NCBI GenBank assembly: GCA_050305405.1
Contig: JBNLFG010000003.1
Span: forward strand, 186,001 to 250,000
Direction: 5' to 3'
Source: Desulfolinea sp050305405
Lineage (GTDB): Bacteria > Chloroflexota > Anaerolineae > Anaerolineales > Villigracilaceae
DNA length: 64,000 nucleotides
Below the pieces are notes generated by a model that was not told the DNA's origin, did no database searches, and saw only the letters and a list, made by a program, of their open reading frames with translations. Below are positions 38,685 to 47,889 of this stretch, one piece after another. Every line of letters starts with the position of its first letter. The first letter of the stretch is position 1. The translations under genes and the position numbers were made by a program.

Positions 38685-38739
38685 TTGACAATATTTTTTC
38701 TTTTGTTATAATCCCGCCACTTACTTCGTTATTTTACGA
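38685..38739 (+). promoter_or_regulatory. arsR-type promoter with operator
   Basis: TTGACA (38685-38690), a 16-base spacer and TATAAT (38707-38712). Just downstream is the palindrome TCGTTATTTTACGA (38726-38739), followed by CGATATATCG. The same 14-mer with one change recurs, in opposite orientation, before the serine hydrolase gene at 39082-39095. Confidence 0.75.
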
Positions 38740-38756
38740 TATATCGAGATTTTATA

Positions 38757-39053
38757 ATGACACTTCCCATAGATCAAAGCGAAGATTTTCTTCAATTTTG
38801 CAAAGGACTGGCCAATAATAACCGGCAACAAATCTTATTTTCTGTATTTACCGATAAGCAGGAATATACGGTAGGTGAAGTTGCTGAAAAAGTGGGTATT
38901 GCACAATCCACAGCTTCGGAACATTTATCTCTGTTGAAAAGAGCCGGTATTCTAGTCTCTGAAAAGCGTGAGAGGGAAGTTTACTACAAGGTTAACAAAG
39001 ACAAGATTCGTCAGTTCGTTAATCTAATTGACGAATGGTTGACTTGTTGTTAG
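38757..39053 (+). CDS. ArsR-family transcriptional regulator
   Basis: 98 aa winged helix. The recognition part is YTVGEVAEKVGIAQSTASEH then LSLLKRAGILVSEKRERE and VYYKVNKD. The N-terminal helix (FLQFCKGLANNNRQQILFSV) and C-terminal helix would form the dimer interface. The usual ELCV(C/G)DL metal-binding site is absent; the only Cys residues are Cys15 and a terminal Cys-Cys. A matching palindrome lies before it and before the downstream gene, which points to repression of both. Confidence 0.88.
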   Translation: MTLPIDQSEDFLQFCKGLANNNRQQILFSVFTDKQEYTVGEVAEKVGIAQSTASEHLSLLKRAGILVSEKREREVYYKVNKDKIRQFVNLIDEWLTCC

Positions 39054-39081
39054 TTTTTTTTAGCCCATATATTTCGTGTTA

Positions 39082-39095
39082 TCGGAAAATAACGA
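39082..39095 (+). promoter_or_regulatory. Second ArsR-type operator, before the serine hydrolase gene
   Basis: TCGGAAAATAACGA is the reverse complement of TCGTTATTTTCCGA, one base different from the site before arsR. It lies 48 bases upstream of the hydrolase ATG. Confidence 0.65.
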
Positions 39096-39142
39096 TATTA
39101 AAAAGATATCCAGTTTTCCATATCTAGTTAAGGAGTTTTCAA

Positions 39143-40327
39143 ATGAAAAGAAAAATAATTCGATCTATTGTGGTATTCGCGGCAATTGCACTTTTGGCAG
39201 CCGCCAGTCTCACGTGGTTTCTTTATGTTGAGCCAAAGCTCTCCCTATTCGATCCAGAAAAGGTTTCCAACAATTTTGCCCACATGGACCAAATTTTTCC
39301 AGCGCGTACTATTCACAAATCAACGACACCGTACACCTTCGCTGAAAATCCAACGAGTATCCCAACGACCTACCCGTATGAAAACGAAACGAGAATGTTG
39401 AATGAGTTTTTGGTACGATCAAAAACCACCGGCTTTTTGGTAATCAAAGATGATGCGATTGTGTTCGAAGAGTATTTTCAAGAATATAGTGACACCACCA
39501 AGGCTACATCCTTCTCTGTAGCTAAGTCGTTTGTCTCCACACTCGTTGGTCTGGCGCTTGAAGATGGTCTTATTGAAAGTGTGCATGATCCCATTATCCA
39601 GTACCTGCCGGAGCTAAAAGGTTCAGGATTTGATGGGGCCAGTATCGCCAATATTTTACAAATGTCATCCGGCATTGATTTTTCAGAAGCCTACGATGAT
39701 GAAAGCACGGATGCGTTTAAAGTGTATGACCGTATGTTTATCAATATGGAACCAATCGATGACATAGCTGCCTCGTATGGTTCTCGCGCCACGCCTGGCA
39801 CTGAATTTTATTATGCCAGTATTAATACTCAAGTGCTGGGAATGCTAGTTCGCGCCGTGACAGGCCAGGATTTGACGACTTATCTTGAGCAAAAACTATG
39901 GCAACCATTGGGGATGGAAAATGACGCAACTTGGCTACTGGATATGTATGGAACAGAGGTGAGTTTCTATGGTTTAAATGCAACCTTACGTGATTTTGCC
40001 AAGCTGGGTTTGCTTTATTTGCACAAGGGTCAATTTAACGGACAGCAAATCATCTCGGAATCCTGGGTATCTCAAGCAACGACACCGGACACAGCATTTT
40101 TGCAACCGGGAAAAATAGACAATGATTGGGGTTATCAGTATCAATGGTGGGTGCCGCGTGACTCTCATGGAGATTTTGCAGCTATTGGTATCTGGGGGCA
40201 AATGATTTATGTAAACCCTCAAGCAAATGTGGTCATTGTTAAAACCAGTGCAGATAAGGACTTTAAGCAGCACGAGTATGAAGCGATATTGTTATTTAGA
40301 GCAATTGCGGAGGGAATGGAGCAATAG
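39143..40327 (+). CDS. Serine hydrolase of the beta-lactamase/class C family
   Basis: 394 aa. One N-terminal membrane helix (IIRSIVVFAAIALLAAASL) anchors an external catalytic domain. The Ser-x-x-Lys motif is FSVAKSFVS, preceded by an EEYFQEYSDTTKATS stretch; a Tyr-containing second motif is FYYASINTQVLG; and a late HG-type block is replaced by AAIGIWGQMIYV. This is the pattern of penicillin-binding-protein-like esterases and 6-aminohexanoate-dimer-hydrolase-like proteins rather than true beta-lactamases. AAGGAG precedes the ATG. Probably under ArsR control. Confidence 0.87.
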   Translation: MKRKIIRSIVVFAAIALLAAASLTWFLYVEPKLSLFDPEKVSNNFAHMDQIFPARTIHKSTTPYTFAENPTSIPTTYPYENETRMLNEFLVRSKTTGFLVIKDDAIVFEEYFQEYSDTTKATSFSVAKSFVSTLVGLALEDGLIESVHDPIIQYLPELKGSGFDGASIANILQMSSGIDFSEAYDDESTDAFKVYDRMFINMEPIDDIAASYGSRATPGTEFYYASINTQVLGMLVRAVTGQDLTTYLEQKLWQPLGMENDATWLLDMYGTEVSFYGLNATLRDFAKLGLLYLHKGQFNGQQIISESWVSQATTPDTAFLQPGKIDNDWGYQYQWWVPRDSHGDFAAIGIWGQMIYVNPQANVVIVKTSADKDFKQHEYEAILLFRAIAEGMEQ

Positions 40328-40474
40328 ATTTTGCGGTTATGCAAATTTAAAGAACGTTGTATTTGGGCAACGCCCTTGTACTAACTTGAATTTAAGCATC
40401 AAAACTAACGCAGTATAATATTTAAATCATGGATTTATACTGCTTATTTAGCTTTTCTCACAAAAGGAATCTCC

Positions 40475-41119
40475 ATGCCTCTTTTACAAGCCACGGGGCT
40501 TAGTCATTCGTTCGGAAAATTTCAAGTTCTGGCGCCAACGGATCTAACCTTGAATCCTGCAGAAATCTCCATCCTGGAAGGACAAAATGGCTCCGGCAAA
40601 ACGACCTTGATGCAGTGTCTGAGTGGACTGATGCGCCCTACCACCGGGGAAATTCTTGTTAATGGATATGACCTTTATGCGGACGAACCGAAAGCTAAAC
40701 GAGCGCTGGCATTTATGCCAGACGTACCACGTTTCTATGATGACCTAACTGCTTGGGAACACTTACGCTTCTTAGCTCATGCGCACGATGCCGGTGAAGG
40801 CTTCGATGCTCGAGCAGAGGCTCTTTTGCACGAGTTTGGGCTTTGGGATGCGCGTGATCTTTTGCCCCACTACTACTCACGCGGCATGAGCCTAAAACTG
40901 GGGTTATTGTTTACCCTTATCCGACCGTTCAAAGTACTGCTTTTGGATGAGCCCACTTCTGCTTTGGATAACGATAGCACACAACTTTTTATCCGCCACC
41001 TAGCCGAGGTGCGCGGTCAGGGAGCAGCTATCCTGCTCTCCACCCACAATCCGGATCTGAAAACCGGATTGGCGGATCGGGTTTATCTTATGAAAAATGG
41101 GCGTTTAAATGCCATCTAA
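40475..41119 (+). CDS. ABC transporter ATP-binding protein
   Basis: 214 aa. Walker A EGQNGSGKTTLMQCLSGLM, Walker B VLLLDEPTSALD, H-loop LLSTHNPDL. The signature is YSRGMSLKLGL, the relaxed form seen in CcmA-like and ABC-2-type exporter ATPases. The stop overlaps the next gene by 11 bases, so it pairs with the 548-aa membrane protein. A TATAAT near 40416 could be its -10. Substrate unknown. Confidence 0.9.
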   Translation: MPLLQATGLSHSFGKFQVLAPTDLTLNPAEISILEGQNGSGKTTLMQCLSGLMRPTTGEILVNGYDLYADEPKAKRALAFMPDVPRFYDDLTAWEHLRFLAHAHDAGEGFDARAEALLHEFGLWDARDLLPHYYSRGMSLKLGLLFTLIRPFKVLLLDEPTSALDNDSTQLFIRHLAEVRGQGAAILLSTHNPDLKTGLADRVYLMKNGRLNAI

Positions 41120-42755
41120 CCCAAATCCGGTTTGGATCCTTTTCCGTCGTCGCATCTTTTCCCGTTTAGCTTACGTATTACGCACACTGGGGTTCAATCT
41201 GCGCGATCATTCCCTAAATAATCTCCTGTATTTCATTTACTTCTGCACTTTCTGGTTGATCTGGGTTGTGGCTGTCTTTGCTCTCCTTGCATCTGCGCTT
41301 GTCGAGGCTTTCGCTCTCATCGCAGGAACGTTCTCCTCCACCTTGGCAACCCTAATAAGCGCTTTTATACTAGCAATCTGGGGACTCTTTAAATTTTGGC
41401 AGGTAACAGGACGCAGCCCATTCGTTTTCAGTGAGTCGGATGCCTATTTGCTCTGCCAAACCCCGGTCTCTCGCCAGAGTGTGGGATTAGCCTGGTTCTT
41501 GATGGACTGGTTCGGGGCAGCCATCCCATTCGCTGTTGGGGCAGTTCTATTCTCGTTTACCCTTACGGATATTGCCTTATCTGACACAGTCAGTTTCCAT
41601 ACTTTATGGGCATATTTCGTATCCAGCTTACGTTCTCTAGTCATCATCCTGCCACTCCAAATGGGGCTGCAAGCAGGTCTGTACGGGTTAGGAGCCATGC
41701 GGCTACGTCGAGACTACCTACCAAGAAAACTATTCTGGTTCTGGTTACGCCTGACTGCCCTACCACTCGGTCTAGGTCTACTGGCCGGGCTCTTCTTTCC
41801 TCAATGGCGTTCAATTATCTTGACTCCCTTAACCTTTCCCTTACAAGCTGCATTTGGCGATGGGCTCTCACTAATAGAATGGTTACCCGGGGCTGGTTTG
41901 GCAATCGTGACCCTTGCATTAGGCATGGCAATTTTACTAACCTGGACTAGTCGCATGCACTTGGGACGGGCCGCTCAAGAGACTCGGCTAGTATCATTTG
42001 TCCGTCTGGCGCGTAGTGTCATGAACTATGAACTAATCGAGAACATCGAAAGACAGAGCAAGATGAAAGCCACTCATTCGCCCAGCCACCTACCGATCAT
42101 CAGAAGTGGCGTTTGGATGTTGGTCAGGAAGAACCTGATACAAGCATGGCGTTCGAAGCGATCGCGTCAGGTAGTGCGCTGGGTATCGGTCTTCTTCCTT
42201 ATTCCGAGTGCTTTACTTTCGCCTAGCTGGATAACACAACTGATATTATTTGGACTTTGGGCAGTGTCATTGGGAAGCCTGATCACAAATCGGCTACGCA
42301 GAGATTTAACGCGTTGGTGGCTGCTACGCTCGTTACCAATCAAAAACGCCAATCTTCTACTATCCCTGCTAGGCCCTACTTGGGGATTAGGTCTTCTGCT
42401 AGCTTGGCTGGCACTGGTCTTGACCAATCCATCGCCACCCTTTGGTTTTCTGATGGCTGTGCTTCTTCCGTTCCTGGTAGCTTGTGCTACTCTGGGATCT
42501 GCCCACGATATCCTTGAACATGCCAAAGCTCAAGCTTTGATGGCGCCAAGCCTAGCAGAAGAGAATGTCCCTCGCCAGGGTATTCAAGGCGTGATAATCA
42601 TTTTGATCTCGGTTGGACTTCCACTAGCGTTGCTGACCTGGGGAAGCAGTCATTCGGGGGAATTTGTGTACGAATTGCTTTCCTTGCCAGTAGCGGTCGT
42701 GATTACTCTCCTTCTTTTCCGGTCTGTTCTCTTGGCCTACCGCTGGATAAGGTAG
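41109..42755 (+). CDS. ABC exporter membrane protein
   Basis: 548 aa, about 12-14 hydrophobic helices, starting inside the end of the ATPase gene. Segments include LLYFIYFCTFWLIWVVAVFA, AFALIAGTFSSTLATLISAF, LVIILPLQMGLQAGLYGLGA and a C-terminal pair (GVIIILISVGLPLALLTW; LPVAVVITLLLFRSVLLA). Two similar halves are suggested, separated by a basic cytoplasmic loop around residues 310-350 (LIENIERQSKMKATH to WRSKRSRQVVRW). This fits an ABC-2-type permease for a lipid, peptide or sodium-like substrate. No closer family name can be supported. Confidence 0.75.
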   Translation: MPSNPNPVWILFRRRIFSRLAYVLRTLGFNLRDHSLNNLLYFIYFCTFWLIWVVAVFALLASALVEAFALIAGTFSSTLATLISAFILAIWGLFKFWQVTGRSPFVFSESDAYLLCQTPVSRQSVGLAWFLMDWFGAAIPFAVGAVLFSFTLTDIALSDTVSFHTLWAYFVSSLRSLVIILPLQMGLQAGLYGLGAMRLRRDYLPRKLFWFWLRLTALPLGLGLLAGLFFPQWRSIILTPLTFPLQAAFGDGLSLIEWLPGAGLAIVTLALGMAILLTWTSRMHLGRAAQETRLVSFVRLARSVMNYELIENIERQSKMKATHSPSHLPIIRSGVWMLVRKNLIQAWRSKRSRQVVRWVSVFFLIPSALLSPSWITQLILFGLWAVSLGSLITNRLRRDLTRWWLLRSLPIKNANLLLSLLGPTWGLGLLLAWLALVLTNPSPPFGFLMAVLLPFLVACATLGSAHDILEHAKAQALMAPSLAEENVPRQGIQGVIIILISVGLPLALLTWGSSHSGEFVYELLSLPVAVVITLLLFRSVLLAYRWIR

Positions 42756-42959
42756 GTGATACTGGGCTTTGTTACTGCGCCAGTTTTCTTACAAGAAGAG
42801 CCTAATAGAGAAAATGCTCCTTTATAGGTAAGCCTATTTAAAGTCACTTTAACCCGCCACCAAAAAATCAACATATCTTACTTGCCTCCCTGATTTTAGA
42901 GCATTGGGATACTAAATAGAAGATATAAAGGGTGGAGTAGACAAAAAGATATTTACAAA

Positions 42960-42988
42960 TTGACACTAGAACATTTGTGCTTTATACT
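42960..42988 (+). promoter_or_regulatory. Promoter of the VOC gene
   Basis: TTGACA, a 17-base spacer and TATACT. It is the only recognisable element in the 369-base gap 42756-43124; no gene or repeat was seen in the rest. It gives a leader of about 130 bases. Confidence 0.7.
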
Positions 42989-43124
42989 CGTGGTATTCGC
43001 AATCTAAATCATCAATTTAAACACAAATAGGTGAAGGAGACTGCCACATCACAGAGCCATAAGTGAGTTTACGAACTTTATTCGATTTATCAAAAAGTAT
43101 TTCAGACATGTATTGGAGGAAAAG

Positions 43125-43535
43125 ATGATTAAAACAACGCTCGGACATATTCAACTCAACGTAGATACAGAAAATCTGCCTTTTTACAAAGATTTTTTTG
43201 CTTTTGTTAACTGGATAACCCTACACGAGGATGCAACGGCGCTTGGTGTTGGAAACGCTGACATCAGCTTGTGGTTCATAGGCGATGCAAACAGCACGAA
43301 GAATGATTACGATGGTCCTGGAATGAACCATTTGGCACTGCATGTGCAAAACCAGAACGAGGTGGACCAAATGGTTGAGTATTTGCAGGGAAAAGATATT
43401 GCCCCCCTCTTTGAAACACCGCGCCACCGCCCTGAATTCAGTCAAGATGCCGACCACACCTATTATCAGGTGATGTTCGAGACGCCAGATAAAATCCTCA
43501 TCGAGGTCGTTTACATAGGATTACTGGTGAAATAA
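43125..43535 (+). CDS. VOC (glyoxalase-fold) family protein
   Basis: 136 aa. One vicinal-oxygen-chelate unit pair: LGHIQLNVDTENLPFYKDFF with a metal-ligand-type His, then MNHLALHVQNQNEVDQMVEY with a second, and PDKILIEVVYIG with the terminal Glu. HRPEFSQDADHTYYQVMFET resembles fosfomycin-resistance/glyoxalase I-like proteins. Substrate unknown. GGAGGAAAAG precedes ATG 43125. Confidence 0.85.
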   Translation: MIKTTLGHIQLNVDTENLPFYKDFFAFVNWITLHEDATALGVGNADISLWFIGDANSTKNDYDGPGMNHLALHVQNQNEVDQMVEYLQGKDIAPLFETPRHRPEFSQDADHTYYQVMFETPDKILIEVVYIGLLVK

Positions 43536-43571
43536 CAGCAACGGTTGTCTTTAAATTAAAAAGCAGAACAC

Positions 43572-43604
43572 AAAAAGCCAGATTTATAATATCTGGCTTT
43601 TTCC
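43572..43604 (+). terminator. Rho-independent terminator after the VOC gene
   Basis: AAAAAGCCAGAT, loop, ATCTGGCTTTTT. Confidence 0.9.
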
Positions 43605-43668
43605 TTTAAAAATCTGCATGATCTGCTAAATCTATGAATACTCCCCACTAACTTCTACATAGGCAAGA

Positions 43669-43953
43669 TCATTTAATTAATTTTTTCAAACTATGAATTG
43701 GAGCAGGTATCTTCCCGCCAAAACTCACAAAACGGGACGATTTACCTACACTTCTAACTTGGGCAATGGCGCTTTCGCCAAACAAACCACCAAAGGAAAC
43801 AAAATCACCCGCTTCTTTGTTGGGAACCGGGATAACACGAACAGCGGTTGTCTTCGAATTAATCATCCCGATCACCATTTCATCGGCGATGACGCCAGCG
43901 AGAGTACTAGCATCCACCGAGCCCGGGATAGCGATCATATCCAGGCCAATGCC
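43669..43953 (-). pseudogene. C-terminal fragment of a UPF0210/DUF711 (PFL-like) gene
   Basis: The minus strand encodes SGIGLDMIAIPG, IADEMVIGMINSKTTAVRVI, PVPNKEAGDFVSFGGLFGES and GGKIPAPIHSLK. This is the conserved C-terminus of UPF0210 proteins, normally about 450 residues long. In frame directly upstream is a TGA codon, and no matching sequence continues beyond about 43953. So only the last 95 or so residues remain. It lies at the transition from the GC-moderate part to the AT-rich glycan island. Confidence 0.8.
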
Positions 43954-44049
43954 AGACGATCAATTCAGCCATTGACTATGCACAAGAAAACATCTTACCT
44001 AGAATACCCGACAGCAGAAAATTGCAATCATGGCTAAACCTAGCTCTAA

Positions 44050-46671
44050 TTAGGCATCAGGTTCACAGGTCAAAGCTAATTGATCTGCAGATTGTATTAC
44101 TAATGTTTTCCCATCATCGAAAACAAGCATCAGTATTCCATCAATATAATGCCCATTAGAAACCGAACAGCCAAACACTAACACATCAGAGGCATTCGAC
44201 AAATAATCAGGAATATCGTCTTTAGGTAAAACCACACCAATTTCGCCAAAATTCCCAATCACAGTCAGAGTTAGTCTTGAAAAGTCGCGTGCTATAAAAG
44301 TGTCATATATCGCTAAGGCTTCGCCTTGATCGGCCTTATAAAAACGCGGATATAGCCCCCTTCCAAATAACACCTCTGCACTGCGCTCATTAACAAAGGC
44401 CTCTAATTCATCTATTGAAAAAGGGCTATTCTCGACAAGCTCGCTGTGAATAATTTCCTGAGCAGATAAATCTGGATAACGCTGTGGAACAGCTTGATCA
44501 ATTACTGTAATTGCTAATACCAAAAGGAAGAAGGGCAACACCATCAAAACATTTTTTCGCCAAGAAAAAGTATATCCGGACTCTGTTTTGATGGTCGCAG
44601 TAGGGGAAAAATTTTTCTTTGCATAATCTCCGCCTAGAAAACCAATAAAAAAAGAAACAACTTGTATCAACCCAGCGGCATAATAAAAAATCAACACCCA
44701 GTCGACAGGCACAAGATAGCGTCCGCCTGAAGTGCGTGCAACAGCATTTGCAGCATGATAAAAAAGAAAAACAAGCAAGGGGATACTAGCAGAAACACCA
44801 ACTCGTTTCCAAACAACATAAAACCCAAGCGATAGGAGAAACAAATTCCATGCTACCCCTGTTTTTTCGAAAAACATCAATCGACCATCATTCCACGGTT
44901 CTCCCTGTTTATTCCAATATGGATAAGCATCTTGAAGTGTATGACGTAAATCGTGAAAAACCGGGGTTGTTGGTAGCATGAAGAAACTTGTAACCAAATT
45001 ATGCATAAAATGGTTTACAGTGATTAATACAAAATTATCAGAAAATGGATATTGGACAGCATCATTTTGTAGAGGAAATTTATCCCTTAATCTTTCAGAT
45101 TCCCTAACCAGATAACGAGAAGATGTATTGGAAAGACTTTTTTGAGAAAGAACGGTACTGCTAAGAACATCTGAAGGTTGCGTAGAATAGCGATGCTCCA
45201 TCACCCCACGAAAACTATTCAAAAAAAAGAACGGAACGCCAGCGACTTCATTGCTTCGCCACATCCATGGCGCTATCGTTATAAAAAAAGCTCCTGTTAA
45301 AATGGCAATCGCAATAACATTCTTTTTCCAATGATGCTTATATTTCAATAAAACAAAAAAAATAAAGAGTACAAAAAACACCAGCAAATGGGTGCGTAAC
45401 ATAATACCAAGCCCTAAAGCACCGCCCATCAATATTAAAATGGAGTGACGATTATCAGACTGGTACCACACTACAAACCCCAATGTAAAAATGACTAACA
45501 AAATACTCGTTATAAACTCAGTTAGTATAAATTTGGGGTGAACCGTTATCAGCAAAGTACTGGCGGCAATAGCATTAATCCCTTTAAAAATGAATAATAG
45601 CGCCAGAAAAACACCAAAAAGTCGGCTATGCAAGCGAGTTCCCAGCAAATACAAAAGAGATGGAAGGAGGCTAAAAATTAACGTTTGAAAAAGAATTATG
45701 CTCTCATAATTTTGTCCAACTAAAAGATGAAAAATTGCCAACAAACCTGAAAGTAAGGCTCTATCAATGAAGGCTCCATTAAAAAGTCCCTGACCGATTA
45801 AAGCAAATTGTCCTCCAAGATCAAAGATCATAGAGTCTGCATAAGGAAAATATTGGCCTAACGGAGGATATGGACCAACCGCAAAAAAATTTCTCGGGAG
45901 AGGCTCTCTTGCCCAAAAAAAAGCTGCAACACCCCATAAGCAAAGGAAAATAATAATATCTTTCTTCTTCGCCAAGTTATGAAGCAATTGTGATGGGTGC
46001 CTAAACAAATAACGAAAACCATAAAAGAACGTAATTGTTAACAAAGCAGACCACAAAACTTGTCCATTTAACAAGGGCACCCCTGTTTCGTTCCAATAGC
46101 GATCATCTGGGAGAACGCCCAATCCAGTCTTGGCAATAAAAAACCACAACCCCGCTAAAACAAAAAAAATAGAGAGAAAGATTTTTGGAACAAGCAAACT
46201 ATTCTCCCGACTTGCTCGTTTGCGAATAAAAAACAGAAAAATAAAAGCCTGAACACTCATCGCTGCAAACCAAAACAACGTGGAATATGTTTGTTGGAAA
46301 TATCCCAAATAATCACCAAATCGATATTCCGGGATCAGAAAAACTAAAGTAAAAAAAACAACAGAGCAAAAAAAAGAAAACGGAAAAAGAAAACCGTACG
46401 AGGTTTCTATCCAAGCAGATGCTTTCTTATTAGCATCACTATTCTTTCTTGTATAAAACCCTATCCAAAATAAAAAAAGAGCAATCAATAAATTCAAGAG
46501 CGCAAACAAGCCCTTCTGCAAAGAAAAACCCCAGAAAACATTTTTTGAGATTTCAGAAGGATTCTCCAATAGAGAAAAAACAACAAATAGCCCTTCAAGA
46601 GCATTTAGCAAGAAAAAAAGAGGGATAGCTCCTTTTTTTTCCCCGCGTAAATTAATCATTCCTGTTTTCAT
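44050..46671 (-). CDS. Large polytopic membrane protein, probable GT-C-type glycosyltransferase
   Basis: 873 aa from ATG 46671. About 14-16 hydrophobic helices occupy residues 20-710, and a soluble extracytoplasmic domain (about 730-873) ends the protein. The first large loop (YPPLGQYFPYADSMIFDLGG) contains an Asp-rich stretch of the kind GT-C enzymes use to bind metal and lipid-linked sugar. A further loop has EVAGVPFFFLNSFRGVMEHR. Context is a glycan island. The specific family (ArnT/PMT-like or O-antigen-related) is not certain. It may start at 46659, where it would overlap the broken gene upstream by a few bases. Confidence 0.6.
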   Translation of the reverse strand: MKTGMINLRGEKKGAIPLFFLLNALEGLFVVFSLLENPSEISKNVFWGFSLQKGLFALLNLLIALFLFWIGFYTRKNSDANKKASAWIETSYGFLFPFSFFCSVVFFTLVFLIPEYRFGDYLGYFQQTYSTLFWFAAMSVQAFIFLFFIRKRASRENSLLVPKIFLSIFFVLAGLWFFIAKTGLGVLPDDRYWNETGVPLLNGQVLWSALLTITFFYGFRYLFRHPSQLLHNLAKKKDIIIFLCLWGVAAFFWAREPLPRNFFAVGPYPPLGQYFPYADSMIFDLGGQFALIGQGLFNGAFIDRALLSGLLAIFHLLVGQNYESIILFQTLIFSLLPSLLYLLGTRLHSRLFGVFLALLFIFKGINAIAASTLLITVHPKFILTEFITSILLVIFTLGFVVWYQSDNRHSILILMGGALGLGIMLRTHLLVFFVLFIFFVLLKYKHHWKKNVIAIAILTGAFFITIAPWMWRSNEVAGVPFFFLNSFRGVMEHRYSTQPSDVLSSTVLSQKSLSNTSSRYLVRESERLRDKFPLQNDAVQYPFSDNFVLITVNHFMHNLVTSFFMLPTTPVFHDLRHTLQDAYPYWNKQGEPWNDGRLMFFEKTGVAWNLFLLSLGFYVVWKRVGVSASIPLLVFLFYHAANAVARTSGGRYLVPVDWVLIFYYAAGLIQVVSFFIGFLGGDYAKKNFSPTATIKTESGYTFSWRKNVLMVLPFFLLVLAITVIDQAVPQRYPDLSAQEIIHSELVENSPFSIDELEAFVNERSAEVLFGRGLYPRFYKADQGEALAIYDTFIARDFSRLTLTVIGNFGEIGVVLPKDDIPDYLSNASDVLVFGCSVSNGHYIDGILMLVFDDGKTLVIQSADQLALTCEPDA

Positions 46672-47675
46672 AAAATTTTCTCTCAAAAAAGACAATCAGA
46701 ATTGCAGCAGCAAGCAAAGTCAATATAAAAAAAGTAAATGCCCAACTAGGTGGCAGATACATGATTATAAAAGCTGCAAAAGACAATAACAAGGCAGATA
46801 CCTGAATAATCAGTACAGAAAATCCAGGGCTAAAACCAAAATCAACTAAACGATGATAAGTATGAGAACGGTCAGCATTAAAAAGGGGTTTTCCACGCTT
46901 CAAGCGTGAGAAAGTCACAAGAGTCGTATCAAAGATAGGCACACCTAATAACAAAACAGGGATAAACCATGTTGACTTTGGATTTAAATCGGGGGGATGA
47001 TAAAGAATTGCAACCGCTGCAAGAAAAAAACGAGCAGGTTGTCTAATATGAAAATACAAACCGAGGCTCAAGCCAATTAAGATCGACGAAAACAAAGCCA
47101 GTCCTGTCTGTCCCGAAACAAAAGCTATAAAAGTAAAAAAAACTAGCAATAATAAAAGTTAAACCAGCTACCAAACCATCCATACTATCAATCAAGTTAA
47201 AGGCATTTGTAATTCCAACCAGCCAAAAATAGCTTAGTGCCTGATTGAAAATACTCAACCATGAAATCTGAAAGGGAAGATTTACCGTCTCTAGAAAACG
47301 AATGGAAACCCCAAATCTTATCAGTAACGCGGATGCCAATATTTGCCCAAAAAACTTTTGCGGGGCAGATAAACCATAGATATCATCAGCCAATCCAAAT
47401 AAAAAAATCACGATACTACTAAGCAAAACAGCGTAAAACGCAAAATTACTCGCAAAAAAACCAAAAAGATAAAAAAGCAGCCAACTCCCTCCAAAAGCAA
47501 TGAAGCCACCTGCCAGCGGCATCGGCTCTAAATGTCTCTTATGAGAAGCGCTATCAGGCATGTCAATTGCTCCAATTCTTTTTGCCAACCAAATAGCAAA
47601 AGGATGCCCCAGCAAAGCAACTGCTAAACCAAAAAAAAACAATAAAAGAAATTGGAAGAGGAAAGAATTTATCAT
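46652..47675 (-). pseudogene. Broken WecA/MraY-type sugar-phosphate transferase (frameshift and lost catalytic loop)
   Basis: It should transfer a sugar phosphate to undecaprenyl phosphate and so start glycan synthesis. The first frame (47675-47043) has MPDSASHKRHLEPMPLAGGF, FLFGLADDIYGLSAPQKF and GITNAFNLIDSMDGLVAGL, all typical. At eight consecutive T residues (about 47138-47145) the frame is lost; with seven T the reading continues as SFFTFIAFVSGQTGLALFSS into the second frame (to 46652), which has LLGVPIFDTTLVTFSRLKRG and FNADRSHTYHRLVDFGFS. Independently, the loop MGD(x)GS expected after QPAR is absent: the text goes QPARFFLAAVAIL. Probably non-functional, unless both changes are assembly errors. 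Confidence 0.82.
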
Positions 47676-47889
47676 CTTGTTATAAGACCCATCATCTCTT
47701 CAAGATGAACACAAATTGGATCAACAGATCATCTGCTGGTAGGGGGATATCACAAAAGAAGAACGGCAGTACCCTGTTTCTTTTACGGAAACAAGCCCAA
47801 GTTTGAGGTTGCTTCCGCTTAATCCACATTGAGCAGCATTGAGCATCAGTGCTCCAACCCGCGTCTACAAACAATCCAGTTCAATCCAA

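Noticed and set aside
39143..40327. True beta-lactamase conferring resistance
   Set aside because: It has Ser-x-x-Lys and a Tyr motif but no KTG-type third motif in the usual form, and is membrane-anchored; better described as a serine hydrolase of that fold.
47043..47149. Reading the overlap of the two transferase frames as programmed frameshifting
   Set aside because: The eight-T run could slip, but the separate loss of the catalytic loop makes a functional product unlikely; kept only as a question in the findings.
47692..47874. 60-residue open frame before the island glycosyltransferases
   Set aside because: No ribosome site, no family match and Cys/Trp-rich random-looking sequence; left as non-coding.
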